Positions 37,386-47,710 of a stretch of DNA of 55,275 nucleotides are shown one piece after another (position 1 is the stretch's first letter; each line of letters starts with the position of its first letter). Position numbers and translations under genes: made by a program. The notes under the pieces are model-generated. The model was not told the origin of the DNA, searched no databases, and saw only the letters and a list, made by a program, of their open reading frames with translations. Origin of the DNA: an uncultured Myxococcales bacterium (GTDB taxonomy: Bacteria; Myxococcota_A; Bradymonadia; UBA7976; VGTA01); the NCBI GenBank assembly GCA_937146725.1, contig CAKZRU010000089.1, positions 1 to 55,275 of the forward strand. Reading direction: 5' to 3'.

Positions 37386-39387
37386 TCCCATACCCAAATT
37401 GAGCACCGCTAGGTCCACCTGTCTCACCAAAGTTTACTTTGATTTCAAAGCCTTTAATCATCACACCAACTTGTCCAGAGAAAATATTTATAGAATCGGG
37501 ACCTAAGAGGGCACGACCAAAGCGAGCCATGGCTTGAAAATCGTCATTAATTGGTACATAAATTCCTAAACTAAAAAAAACATTGCCCACTCCGGGGGCC
37601 CCCCATACCGGACCTGTACCTCCTTCAAGATACAGATATTTATAGCCGAAACCTAATAAACCAATCGGTCTTACTGGTAGTTTATCTGTTTCATAATCGC
37701 CTTTTGTAAAGGTCTCACTTGTGCTTCCCCAAGTATTTTCTAGGCCGATTCCACCTCGAATAAAGTCGCTGTTAAACTCATAGCCAAGTCCAATATGCAT
37801 CAAATCTGCGAAGGTTTCTTCTTCAGTAGAATTAGAAGAATCATAGTCAAAATTGACCGATCGGGTTCCACTGACCTGCTCGTGATACCAACTGGCAAGC
37901 ATACGATGTGTGTTACCAGAGCTAAGCTGGGGTAAGTCATAGCTTACAACTGCCATATCAAACGATCTTGTTTGTTTATTATTGTAAGTAACTACGCTAT
38001 CGGGTCCCGAGCATGAATCTCCTCCCTCTATGATTTCATATTCATTTTCAAAGCTTTGCTTTGATCGACCCAAACTGATGGAAAGCTTTCTTTTTTGTGG
38101 TTTTATCTTTGGTTTTCGTCGATTTGGAGCAAAGATTTTATTGCCGTCTTTTGTTTCTCCGACTGCCTCTGCATCCATATCAATTTCAATCGCTGTTTGA
38201 GGATTGATGAGATCTTGTACTCGTCCTATACGAACAAGCTTTTTGCTACTATCATCCATTTGATAAACCCAGTTTTTACCCGAAGGTAAGGACCCTAATC
38301 CCGGTGTTGCAATACTTCTTAAACTGAGTGGGATCAAGCAAAGAGGTAAAAGTAAAAGCAACAACAGTGACCTTGAAGACAGACTGAGATTTGCTGTGTT
38401 TAACACTTGGTTAAATACTTGGGGTAAGATTGGCCTTAATACGGTTAAGCTCAAGTTAATCTTAAGTTTACCTTGCTGTTCAAGAGACTCAATAAACACT
38501 GCTGTGGATAGGCAAAGGCCAATCATGCTGAGCTGAGCGCTAAAAGGTGTGCCTATGTACAAACTTAGACTGCCGATGCACGCTAAAAGACTCCAAATAA
38601 TCACGAGTTTTATGACAGAGCCCGACTTAAAAAACTGATTATAATGACTAGGCGCTTTTGTATGAACTAAACTATTATGGGTCGTTTTTAAGTTACGTAA
38701 AGCCATGACAACTGAAATCATGCCTAAAGTAAATAATATCCACTGCAACTTAGAAAAAAGTCCCCATTGTATCAGGCTTGATGGAGTATTTAGGTAAGCC
38801 CTCAAAGGATTTAAAGCACCATATAAACTTAAATATGAAGTCAAGAGTAAAAAGGCAGCGCTGACTTCACCTAAACGTTTTTTGAACCCTGAGAATACGA
38901 ATAGTAAGAGCATGGCACCCAGCGATTCGTATAATTGCACCGGATGTACAGCCAAAGGCCCATGTTGAGCTAAATCACCATAGCGCTGAGCATGATAAAT
39001 ATTGATCGTTAACTCATCAGTATATTGCGTCGCCCATGGTAAATGACTGACTTCACCAAAACAGCAACCCGATAACCAACAGCCGATACGCCCCACCATA
39101 ATGAGAGCAACAAAAGAGCTCACCAAAGGCCAAATGGTTGCGCGCCAAAGTTTGGTTTGCTTACTCAATAGCCTTAAAGTGAACAATAGACTTAAACTAC
39201 CGCCTGCCAATGCACCTAAAATACTTGGAAAAACGGTCGCACCAATGGAAAGTGTGACAAAAAAAGCGGCAAAGCTCCAAGCTGCTAGTAAAGGACCCAC
39301 GCGTCTTGCACACACATACAGTGCCGTACATAAGATTAAGATTGTGGGTAGCTTGCCAAAGATAATCCAACCTATTTCATGACTCAT
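37375..39387 (-). CDS. Lgt-like membrane protein fused to a barrel-like C-terminal domain
   Basis: 670 residues. The first about 300 contain seven or so membrane helices with the Lgt signature region GRIGCWLSGCCFGEVSHLPWA (99-119) and HPVQLYES (148-155), as in prolipoprotein diacylglyceryl transferase, which adds diacylglycerol to the lipobox Cys. The canonical Asn (GRxGN) is replaced by Cys, a variant I associate with Lgt-like paralogues, so activity is uncertain. A signal-peptide-like Leu-rich segment (about 330-355, SRSLLLLLLLPLCLIPL) follows, then about 315 residues rich in Gly/Phe/Tyr with barrel-like strands (GLGYEFNSDFIRGGIGLENTW, LYLEGGTGPVWG, IKGFEIKVNFGETGG). Looks like a fusion of an inner-membrane enzyme and an outer-membrane-type protein. 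lnt lies 5 kb away. Confidence 0.75.
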   Translation of the reverse strand: MSHEIGWIIFGKLPTILILCTALYVCARRVGPLLAAWSFAAFFVTLSIGATVFPSILGALAGGSLSLLFTLRLLSKQTKLWRATIWPLVSSFVALIMVGRIGCWLSGCCFGEVSHLPWATQYTDELTINIYHAQRYGDLAQHGPLAVHPVQLYESLGAMLLLFVFSGFKKRLGEVSAAFLLLTSYLSLYGALNPLRAYLNTPSSLIQWGLFSKLQWILFTLGMISVVMALRNLKTTHNSLVHTKAPSHYNQFFKSGSVIKLVIIWSLLACIGSLSLYIGTPFSAQLSMIGLCLSTAVFIESLEQQGKLKINLSLTVLRPILPQVFNQVLNTANLSLSSRSLLLLLLLPLCLIPLSLRSIATPGLGSLPSGKNWVYQMDDSSKKLVRIGRVQDLINPQTAIEIDMDAEAVGETKDGNKIFAPNRRKPKIKPQKRKLSISLGRSKQSFENEYEIIEGGDSCSGPDSVVTYNNKQTRSFDMAVVSYDLPQLSSGNTHRMLASWYHEQVSGTRSVNFDYDSSNSTEEETFADLMHIGLGYEFNSDFIRGGIGLENTWGSTSETFTKGDYETDKLPVRPIGLLGFGYKYLYLEGGTGPVWGAPGVGNVFFSLGIYVPINDDFQAMARFGRALLGPDSINIFSGQVGVMIKGFEIKVNFGETGGPSGAQFGYGITL

Positions 39388-39629
39388 ACAAACCTCAATA
39401 AGTCTTTTTATTTAAATGATTAATAAGCTTTATCACTATTCATAAAAATCTGAAATGAAATAAGAATGTATAGACTTGTAAATTACGGTTAAGCATGAGA
39501 GTTTGATGGAAAAAGCGACTTAGCTTTGATCATGTATCATATGTTGAAAGTATTGCCTTGTCGCGTATTTAAGGCTTTTTAGTATTTAATCCGTATCAAA
39601 CTCTATTTTTAGAATTGAGGTAAGTTATA

Positions 39630-42600
39630 ATGACCAATAAGTATAGATACTTACTTATAGTCCTATCTCTTTTAACCTTGGCGACAAGCTATGTAGAAGC
39701 GGCCCCTTTACGGGTCACTGTAGTCCCTTGGATTCCAAGTCAACCAGACTCTCCTCATCTAGCTGTTTCTGGCTTGCCTACCACACTGCAGGCCATTGCT
39801 GAAGATGGTGAGTGTAATGGACGTTATGAATATCGGTGGGATTGGAATGGCGATGGTGATTTTGCCGACCCCATGGAGGGTTATCAAGACGCAGATTCTG
39901 CTCAATATAACGGTTTTTTTGCTCCTGTTGGTATGACTGTCACCCTACCTATCCATAATGGAGATCGCTTATTCTTACCCAAGTTAGAGGTAAGCTGTGG
40001 CGCTGAGAAGATCAGGGTTGTGCAAAAGATTCTCTCTATTGGAGCACAGCTTTGCGGTGATTATTTTAATGGTGCCAATAGCCCCGAATGTGGTTCCAAT
40101 GAGCGCTTAAACTATACTAGAAGTGTTTATGCAGCCCGAGCGATTGATCAAGCTTTATGGTCCTTGTTTTTGAGCTTTGAACATAGTAGCGGTGATGGTT
40201 TTGGACATGATCAAGCCCACTTGTGTATCTTGCCCGCTTCCAAGCCAATGTATGCATTAGGGCATGCTCTAAATGTTTTTAATAGACGTGGACATGGCTT
40301 TAGCGATCAACGTGACCAAAACCCTTATTATCGACACGCTAGTCACTGTGGTTTAAACGCAATGTTGAGTACTATGCAACTGAATGCGATTCAGTTTGAT
40401 GATGAGGATGTCATCGGTCTTGCGGGTCAAGCCCTAGAGTTTAATGCAAATGCTGGATTAAGCTCAAGTTATTGGTTTAGCTATGAGTCCACTGCTTGGG
40501 TTGAACCCATCGCATTGTTTGGTTCTGCTGACTATGTCGCTGAAGCAGGTGACAATGGTGTTTTTGGCCGTACATTAACTGTGATTGCACAGGATTTAGC
40601 GGATAGTTTTATTCATTGTATGGGCGCTGACTCTGGCTGGTCTTATGTTTGTGCTGGCGGAGTGGGCACAAGTAATGATGCTAGCTCAAATGGATGGGCT
40701 CCCGAGGCATTGCGCTTATTGGAGCGTGCCTTTGGCATAGAAACTTATCAAGCCTATCGAGCAGGCCAAAAAACATGGCTAGAAGTGAATTGTCCAAGTG
40801 GTATTTGTCCTTACCACGGTGGGGGCAATAAGCTGGCCGGTAATGCTTTGGTTGGTTATGGTTGGGTTGACCAAGAGCTTTTTGATGTACAAAGCGAGTC
40901 GGGGGCTGCTTGGCAAAGTCTAGGCGATTGGTATACCGGTGGCCAGCAATGGGGCCTTTACTTCTTATATACGGCAGTCAAGGGGATGCGCTCATTTACT
41001 CCTGAATTGAGCATACTACCAAATGGGATTGATTTTGATGCGGCGATGGTTGACTTTTTTGTCACCGGTGAGGAAGCAAGTCACAGCGATGCCACAGCTA
41101 AACAAGCTGAAGATGGCTCTTGGAATTGGATTGGTGACTGGGTGTGGGGTGGACAAATCTCGCAAATTGAGCGAACCGCTATCATTACTCAAATGCTCCA
41201 AAGTTGGTTAGAAGTCTTTGCCTACGCTCGCGCCTTTCCACAGCGAATTAGCCCCCAAGAAGCGGTGACCTTTGATCATAGTTGGTCTCATTCGGTATCA
41301 TCCGATGTGGGCATTACTTTATATCAGTGGGATGTCGCCACATACATAGACCCAAACCTGCCTGCATGCCCTCCCAATGTGAGTGGCTGCCAAGACCTAA
41401 ATGGTGATGGCGATTGTGCTGATCAAGGCGAAATGTGTAACGAGGATCGCAATGGAGACGGTGTTGTAAGCGGAGATGAGATTTTTTGGGAGTTTGAAAC
41501 CGCTGATCCCGATGAACAGTTTACTCATCGCTATGATGAGGTGATGACTTGGGGAGAATCTAGAACTCACCAAGTGACCCTAAGAATCACGGACTCAAAC
41601 GGTCGTATTGTTGAGGATAACACCTCAGTCGAAGTGGGGGTTGCTCTAGAAAATCATGCGCCGACCATTGTTTCGCATCCTTTGGGTGATGAAGTCTTTT
41701 ATACCGGCCATTTGGATGCCTTTGTTACCCTGGATGGACGTGGCTCATATGACTTGGATGCCTTGCGGGCACCATATCCTGGTGATAATGGACGACCGGC
41801 AGGCATTAGAGATTCAATTACCTCAATCGATTTTGATCTTAACTTTGATGGTGACTTTAATGACCAAGGAGAACAAGGACTAAACGGACCGGTGAGGGTT
41901 TTATTACCCGAAGATCTAGAGCTTGGTGATCTGATCGCCATTCCAATCAGAGTGTGTGATGATGGTCAGTGGAGTAACCTATGCACCGATGGGATTGAGC
42001 AAGCGGACTGTAGCTTGTGCAGCTTTGGCCAAGCAATCATCGAGTTTGTGCCCAATCAAAATGCGCCGGTGATTGATACCTGCCCAGAAGGTGAAGACTG
42101 TGACAATGGATACACCGCTGAAATAGACGGAAATAATGTTGGTGACGTTCAACTCGATCTAAGTGAAAGCTATGATCCCGATGGTGATTTAGGTTTAACC
42201 TATACCTATGAAGTGATCGAGGGTGAAGGTGAGTTTATTGAGGATGGGGACTTTGATGGTGATATGGGTGACCGTCCAATTTATCGACCCATTGGCGAGG
42301 GGGAAAGAACCGATCAAATTAGAGTGACGGTGACAGATAGCACCGGTTTAAGTAGCGAAGCTATTATTTTGGTGCATCTCCCCAATATTACCCCAGAAAC
42401 CTCTTGGGGTGACTTTGATATTCAGCTGAATCCACCTTTGATTATTCGAGCCGAAGGTCGTAATGAGTGGAGTGGGCGCTTTAGAGTTGTTGTTGACGCA
42501 CGAGTCATTCATGGGGCCGGGGTTGTTGCTCGTCCAATCACCCGTGATGCCGGTGATGATTACACCGTATATCTTGACTTTGATGATGATGGCCAAGCCG

Positions 42601-45600
42601 ATCAAACACTCAGTAAGCAAGAACTTGAAGCCGGCGACTCTCCCTATCCTTTGGATGATGGATATAGCTCCTTGGTCAATGTTTGGTGTATCGATGATGA
42701 TGCTGCCGAAAGCAATACCTCTACACTACAATTAAATGTCCCAAACAAGAGCGACAATCTGATCTATCGCTTTGATGTAGGTAATGATGGCACTTTTGAA
42801 GAAGATGGTACTTTGGACAACTTCTATACTTTCTTTGAGAATGACCCCAATATTCCGTCTATTCCAATCGCGATTGAGGTCATTGATGACTTGGGGGCCA
42901 CCGCAACAACTGTAGTCGAAGTTTCCCTTCTTAATCGCCCACCAATCTTTATTCAAACCAGTCAAATCGAAGAAGGCTACAGCGTTACTTTTGTGACCTC
43001 GGCCACCGACCCCGATCTTGATCGCTTAAGCTATAGTTTTGATGCTGGGCATGGTGCTGCTGAAGAAGTCAATGAGTCCGGCGTGTTTGTCTATACTTAT
43101 CCGGCTGAACAGGCGAGCTATGAAGCAAGTGTTACCGTCAGTGATGGACGTGGCGGAGAAGCTACACATACCTTTGAAGTTTCATTCTTGCCACCGGTTG
43201 ACTTACCACCGGTCATTGATCTCTTTAGTGTAACCGCTGCGCCCGGAGGCGAAAGCGAGGCTTTGGTTGAAGCACATGATCCCGAAGGTCAAAACATTGT
43301 GGTTTCACTTGATTGGGGCGATGGTGCCGAAAGCTCTCGCGTTGTAGGTGGCCGTGCCTCTCGTCGCTTAGCATACCAAGCTGAAACGTATCGCTTAACA
43401 GCCACAGTGACCGACCCAGGTGGCCAAGAAGATATTGCTCAACTCGACTTACAGCTTGAAGACGCACCAACAATCATTAGCTCAGCCCAACAGAGTCAAC
43501 TCAGCAATGGCGAGCGTATGTTTACGGTTATTGCCCGAGATCTTGATAGCGCTCAGCTTGAATACTATTGGGATTATGATGGTGATGGACAGTGGGATGA
43601 CGAGGCAACTGCACCCAATGTCGCTAATCATCTCTATCCGGACCGAAACGCTTACACAGCCCGCATTGGGGTGCGTGATCCATGGTCTGGTACCATTACA
43701 GAGACCACGATTGAAGTTCCAAGCACCGAGCCCTTACCTCCAGAAATTATTGATGTAAGTCTAACTATTGGCTTTGCCGGTCAAGTCCGTGTGGTCATTG
43801 AAGCAAGCGATCCGGAAGGTGAGCGTTTGGACTATTTTGTCACCTGGGGTGATCGTATTAATGAGCAAGCTGAACTTGCCCCCTTGGGGATTGGTACACA
43901 TGAATATGCTTTACGAGCAAATCCATATGTATTGACCGCAAGAGTGGTGGATCCTGATGGTCTGAGTGCAGAGCGCGAAGTCTTGGTACAAATTCAAGAT
44001 GCACCTACCATAATTACTGCAAGAGGATCATGGATTGAGGGAACTTTGAACTACAACTTAGGGATTTCAGCAAGTGACCCCGACCAAGAGCAACTCACTT
44101 ATTTTTGGGACTTCAATAATGATGGACAGTGGGATTTAGCCGATCAAGTTGATCGCACACTCGTTCATGTTTTTGACGACATCGGCCCCTATGAGGTGAG
44201 AGTAGGCGCTAAGGATAATTGGTCGGGCGAAATCGCTGAAACTGTGATTAATCTTGAGGCAAATCAAGCACCAAAAATCACAGATATTCGCTTAACATAC
44301 AGCCCTCGTGGTCATGTCGACTTTGAAGTCGATGCCTATGATCCCGAAGGTACACCCTTAAAGTATGATATTTTATGGGGTGACGAAGAACTGGTTGACG
44401 GTGAGCCATTGCCATGGGCAAGACTCAACCGTGATGCTGCAAACCACGATTATGCATATAGTGACAGCAATTATCGCGGAACAATTAAGGTAACTGACGG
44501 TAGTGGGCTAAGTGCGCAAGCACCATTTACTGCCACGATTCTTGATGCTTCAACCGAGATCCTAGAATTGACTCTTACTCAATTAGGCGCCGGAGAAGTA
44601 GAGCTCAGAGTCAATGCAAGTGATCAGGATAGTCCTGACCAACTTCGCTTTAGTTTTGATATGGATAATTCGGGGATGTGGACTCCTGAGGAACAGCTTG
44701 AGCCCTCCACAAGAAGACGCTATGAAAGAGCCGGTGTTTATCCCCTTAAGGTTAAAGTCCTTGACCCTTGGTCGGGCCGAAGCATTGAAGCAGAATTAAA
44801 CCTAAATCTACCGCCTTGGGTGTCTGAAGCGATTAACGAGGACCATGTGATTGGTGAAGAAGGATCCTGTGTTGTCTTTAGAGCCAATACCGAAGGCAAT
44901 ATTGAATCCAAGGTAGACCCTAGTATTTGTGATCGTCTTTCAGAGTTGGATGATGAAGACCGTCTGTGGATATGGCGCTTTGGTGATGGTGAAGCTCGTG
45001 AGGGACAAGAAGTTGGACATCGCTATCAAGATGATGGCGTTTATCAGGTTGAGCTAGAAAAACGAGAACCAACAGCACCGCTGCGTTCGACCATTCAAGC
45101 GTATATTTCAAATGTAGCACCTCATTTTACCAGTGAGACAATGACCGATGTTGTGGCCGGCGAAACCTATCGCTATGAAATTACCGCTGATGACCCGGGC
45201 TTAAATGATGAACTCAAACTGCAATTTAGTAGTTCGATACCTGAAGGCATGACCTTGAGTCCCATTGAAGGCAGTCCACGATCTTGGGAAATCATTTGGG
45301 AGAGTCCAAGGTTAGATACCGGTCGAGAGATCTTTATAGAGCTTAAGTTAATCGATGGGCATCAAACCGGTGATGAGTGGGTTCCTGATGGAGGCGAAGC
45401 GTATCAGCGCTTTATCTTAAGGGTTGCACCAAGTCCATTTGATCCCTTTGCCACAGGTGACTTTGCCGGTACCGGTCATGGCCCACAAGGCTGTGATCAA
45501 AACACAAGCTCATCAACTTTACCTTTAGTTTTTATCATGTTGTTTGTTCTTTTACTTAAACTTAGAGAAAGTCAGCAAGTGTTCATACACATCATTAAAA

Positions 45601-47684
45601 AGAGCACTGTTTTTAGTATCTTAGTCTTTAGTTTGATGACTCATTTAGCGGTTTTTTCTCCCAATGCACATGCGCAAGACCTACAGCTTTTCACACCAGC
45701 AAGTGGTGATTGGAACTACGTCAGCCTTGATGGTGCACGTCTGATCAAACCGGGTAAATGGGCCCTATCTACGGCGGTGAGTCATGGCCGTAACCCCTTG
45801 GTCAAAGTCGATGCAAATGGCAATATTACCGAAATTATAGTCGATTATGTCAGCGCCTTAGAACTAAGCGGAGTAATCGGTTTAACCGATTGGCTAGAAG
45901 TGGGCCTTCATGTGCCTTACTTGCATAGTTCTGGGCTAAGTCAGCCTTATCCAGTAGATGATGCCAATGGTGTGGGAGACTTACGCTTAAGTACCAAGTT
46001 TGGACTGATTCAAAGCAAGGGCAATGGCTTTGCTTTGGCTCTGAATTGGTTAAATCATCTTCCGGGTGGTGATGGAGAGCGTGAGGGCACTAGACGATTT
46101 TTTACTACTGAACCAAGACTAAGTGCTGAATATCGACATAATAAGTTTAGAAGTAGTTTAAACCTAGCTTATCGTTATTTGATGACCAATCGTGAATTAG
46201 GCAGATTAGAGGGCTCGAGTGCACCTATGTGGGGCTTGGGCTTGGCCTATCAGATCAAGCCTACACTTGAACTTGTGACCGAAGCACATCAGCGTTTAAT
46301 GACTTTTGAAAGAAGTCCTTTTGAAAGCTCACTTGCACTGAGAATCCGTCCTAATGACGATAAAGTAAAGAACATCAGTGTCACCCTAGGTGGTGGTTTT
46401 GGACTTGGGACCGACATGGGCAGCGTAGAAATGCGTCTATTTGCTATGCTCACCTATCAAGCAAGCGAGCAGGAGCAAACTGTGAATTGCTCGGGCCAAG
46501 CGGTCATACACTCTGCGCCAAGCTATGGCGACCAAGATCAAGATGGAATCAGTGACCAATTTGACCGCTGTCCTAAACTTGCTGAAGATCGTGACGGGTT
46601 TGAAGACACAGACGGCTGTCCTGATGTTGATAATGATCATGATGGGATTAAGGACCAAGATGATCGCTGTCCAAATCAAGCAGAAACAGTCAATGGGTTT
46701 GAAGATACTGATGGCTGCCCGGATCAAAAAGCAAGCGTTGCAAGTACCGTTGAGGATGAGCATGCCGACGAGGGTCAGCTGCTTGATATTACCGAGAGAG
46801 TCTTCTTTAAGCATAACGAAAGTGTTTTACTGCCCAAGAGTTATCCCATTCTCAATCAAGTTGCCGCACTTCTGATTAAATACCCTCAAATCGAGGAATT
46901 ACGGGTAGAAGGCCACACCGATGATACCGGTACTCGTGAAAAGAATTTAAAGCTATCCAATGATCGTGCAGCAGCGGTTAAACAATACTTAATTTCCAAG
47001 GGGATTGCGCCAAAGCGACTCATCTCCAAAGGATATGGTGATACTCGCCCAATCGCCTCTAATGATACTGACGCCGGGCGAGCTTTGAATCGACGAGTGA
47101 ACTTTAGAATTATTAAAGGACCACAAGAAATCTTTGTGATTGCTGAGAGTTCTAATGACCAAGCTAGCAAGGGCCAAGAGAGCCCAGTACCAACCAAAAC
47201 TCAAGTGACGCCTATTCAGAAGCCCTCTGTGAAGAAAACCGCTCAGTTAAAAGCGGTTAAAGATCCATTTGCAGATGAAGAAGAACCAGCAAAACAGCAA
47301 GCTAAGGTTGAAGCAAAGAAGCAAGTAACAAAGAAGCAAGTAACAAAGAAGCAGTCAGTAAAAGCAAAGAAAGCAACAGCCAAAGCTTCAAAAGCTTCTG
47401 TTAAAGTCAATAAAATCGCTCGTTATTCAGTGCAAGTTAAAGCGAGTACACGACTAAAAGATGCTCAAAAGTTTACTGCTGATTTGGATAAAGAACGACT
47501 TAAAAACTATACCTTAAGTCACCGTGGCTCTGATAAACGTGTGGTCCACCGAGTTAGACTTGGGCCATACAAGACACGGGCCAAAGCTGAAGAAGCGATG
47601 GCTCGATATCAAGACCGCTTCCCTAAAAGTGGTGGTTGCTTTATTGTCAAGGTTTCACTCAAAGAGGCCAAAAACGCTCAGTAA
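39630..47684 (+). CDS. 2684-residue envelope protein: toroid, PKD array, sorting tail, then barrel, TSP3, OmpA and SPOR
   Basis: N-terminal signal peptide (LLIVLSLLTLATSYVEA/AP). Residues of about 150-540: helical repeats with DGSWNWIGDWVWGG...TAIITQML, like alpha/alpha-toroid (prenyltransferase/squalene-cyclase fold) proteins. About 550-1930: many PKD/Ig-like repeats (WDYDGDGQWD, TVTDPGGQED, SYDPDGDL). About 1951-1981: Cys then a hydrophobic helix and basic end (GCDQNTSSSTLPLVFIMLF...LKLRES), a MYXO-CTERM-like sorting tail. 1984-2016: a second signal-peptide-like segment ending NAHA/Q. 2016-2284: beta-barrel-like. 2297-2369: thrombospondin type 3 calcium repeats (DQDQDGISDQFDRCP, DNDHDGIKDQDDRCP). 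2386-2499: OmpA domain (VEGHTDDTGTREKN, peptidoglycan binding). 2529-2596: Lys-rich linker. 2598-2679: SPOR domain. The reading frame has no interruption. See finding on fusion. Confidence 0.85.
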   Translation: MTNKYRYLLIVLSLLTLATSYVEAAPLRVTVVPWIPSQPDSPHLAVSGLPTTLQAIAEDGECNGRYEYRWDWNGDGDFADPMEGYQDADSAQYNGFFAPVGMTVTLPIHNGDRLFLPKLEVSCGAEKIRVVQKILSIGAQLCGDYFNGANSPECGSNERLNYTRSVYAARAIDQALWSLFLSFEHSSGDGFGHDQAHLCILPASKPMYALGHALNVFNRRGHGFSDQRDQNPYYRHASHCGLNAMLSTMQLNAIQFDDEDVIGLAGQALEFNANAGLSSSYWFSYESTAWVEPIALFGSADYVAEAGDNGVFGRTLTVIAQDLADSFIHCMGADSGWSYVCAGGVGTSNDASSNGWAPEALRLLERAFGIETYQAYRAGQKTWLEVNCPSGICPYHGGGNKLAGNALVGYGWVDQELFDVQSESGAAWQSLGDWYTGGQQWGLYFLYTAVKGMRSFTPELSILPNGIDFDAAMVDFFVTGEEASHSDATAKQAEDGSWNWIGDWVWGGQISQIERTAIITQMLQSWLEVFAYARAFPQRISPQEAVTFDHSWSHSVSSDVGITLYQWDVATYIDPNLPACPPNVSGCQDLNGDGDCADQGEMCNEDRNGDGVVSGDEIFWEFETADPDEQFTHRYDEVMTWGESRTHQVTLRITDSNGRIVEDNTSVEVGVALENHAPTIVSHPLGDEVFYTGHLDAFVTLDGRGSYDLDALRAPYPGDNGRPAGIRDSITSIDFDLNFDGDFNDQGEQGLNGPVRVLLPEDLELGDLIAIPIRVCDDGQWSNLCTDGIEQADCSLCSFGQAIIEFVPNQNAPVIDTCPEGEDCDNGYTAEIDGNNVGDVQLDLSESYDPDGDLGLTYTYEVIEGEGEFIEDGDFDGDMGDRPIYRPIGEGERTDQIRVTVTDSTGLSSEAIILVHLPNITPETSWGDFDIQLNPPLIIRAEGRNEWSGRFRVVVDARVIHGAGVVARPITRDAGDDYTVYLDFDDDGQADQTLSKQELEAGDSPYPLDDGYSSLVNVWCIDDDAAESNTSTLQLNVPNKSDNLIYRFDVGNDGTFEEDGTLDNFYTFFENDPNIPSIPIAIEVIDDLGATATTVVEVSLLNRPPIFIQTSQIEEGYSVTFVTSATDPDLDRLSYSFDAGHGAAEEVNESGVFVYTYPAEQASYEASVTVSDGRGGEATHTFEVSFLPPVDLPPVIDLFSVTAAPGGESEALVEAHDPEGQNIVVSLDWGDGAESSRVVGGRASRRLAYQAETYRLTATVTDPGGQEDIAQLDLQLEDAPTIISSAQQSQLSNGERMFTVIARDLDSAQLEYYWDYDGDGQWDDEATAPNVANHLYPDRNAYTARIGVRDPWSGTITETTIEVPSTEPLPPEIIDVSLTIGFAGQVRVVIEASDPEGERLDYFVTWGDRINEQAELAPLGIGTHEYALRANPYVLTARVVDPDGLSAEREVLVQIQDAPTIITARGSWIEGTLNYNLGISASDPDQEQLTYFWDFNNDGQWDLADQVDRTLVHVFDDIGPYEVRVGAKDNWSGEIAETVINLEANQAPKITDIRLTYSPRGHVDFEVDAYDPEGTPLKYDILWGDEELVDGEPLPWARLNRDAANHDYAYSDSNYRGTIKVTDGSGLSAQAPFTATILDASTEILELTLTQLGAGEVELRVNASDQDSPDQLRFSFDMDNSGMWTPEEQLEPSTRRRYERAGVYPLKVKVLDPWSGRSIEAELNLNLPPWVSEAINEDHVIGEEGSCVVFRANTEGNIESKVDPSICDRLSELDDEDRLWIWRFGDGEAREGQEVGHRYQDDGVYQVELEKREPTAPLRSTIQAYISNVAPHFTSETMTDVVAGETYRYEITADDPGLNDELKLQFSSSIPEGMTLSPIEGSPRSWEIIWESPRLDTGREIFIELKLIDGHQTGDEWVPDGGEAYQRFILRVAPSPFDPFATGDFAGTGHGPQGCDQNTSSSTLPLVFIMLFVLLLKLRESQQVFIHIIKKSTVFSILVFSLMTHLAVFSPNAHAQDLQLFTPASGDWNYVSLDGARLIKPGKWALSTAVSHGRNPLVKVDANGNITEIIVDYVSALELSGVIGLTDWLEVGLHVPYLHSSGLSQPYPVDDANGVGDLRLSTKFGLIQSKGNGFALALNWLNHLPGGDGEREGTRRFFTTEPRLSAEYRHNKFRSSLNLAYRYLMTNRELGRLEGSSAPMWGLGLAYQIKPTLELVTEAHQRLMTFERSPFESSLALRIRPNDDKVKNISVTLGGGFGLGTDMGSVEMRLFAMLTYQASEQEQTVNCSGQAVIHSAPSYGDQDQDGISDQFDRCPKLAEDRDGFEDTDGCPDVDNDHDGIKDQDDRCPNQAETVNGFEDTDGCPDQKASVASTVEDEHADEGQLLDITERVFFKHNESVLLPKSYPILNQVAALLIKYPQIEELRVEGHTDDTGTREKNLKLSNDRAAAVKQYLISKGIAPKRLISKGYGDTRPIASNDTDAGRALNRRVNFRIIKGPQEIFVIAESSNDQASKGQESPVPTKTQVTPIQKPSVKKTAQLKAVKDPFADEEEPAKQQAKVEAKKQVTKKQVTKKQSVKAKKATAKASKASVKVNKIARYSVQVKASTRLKDAQKFTADLDKERLKNYTLSHRGSDKRVVHRVRLGPYKTRAKAEEAMARYQDRFPKSGGCFIVKVSLKEAKNAQ

Positions 47685-47710
47685 ATAGGCTTTGGGGGTT
47701 TGAACACTTG

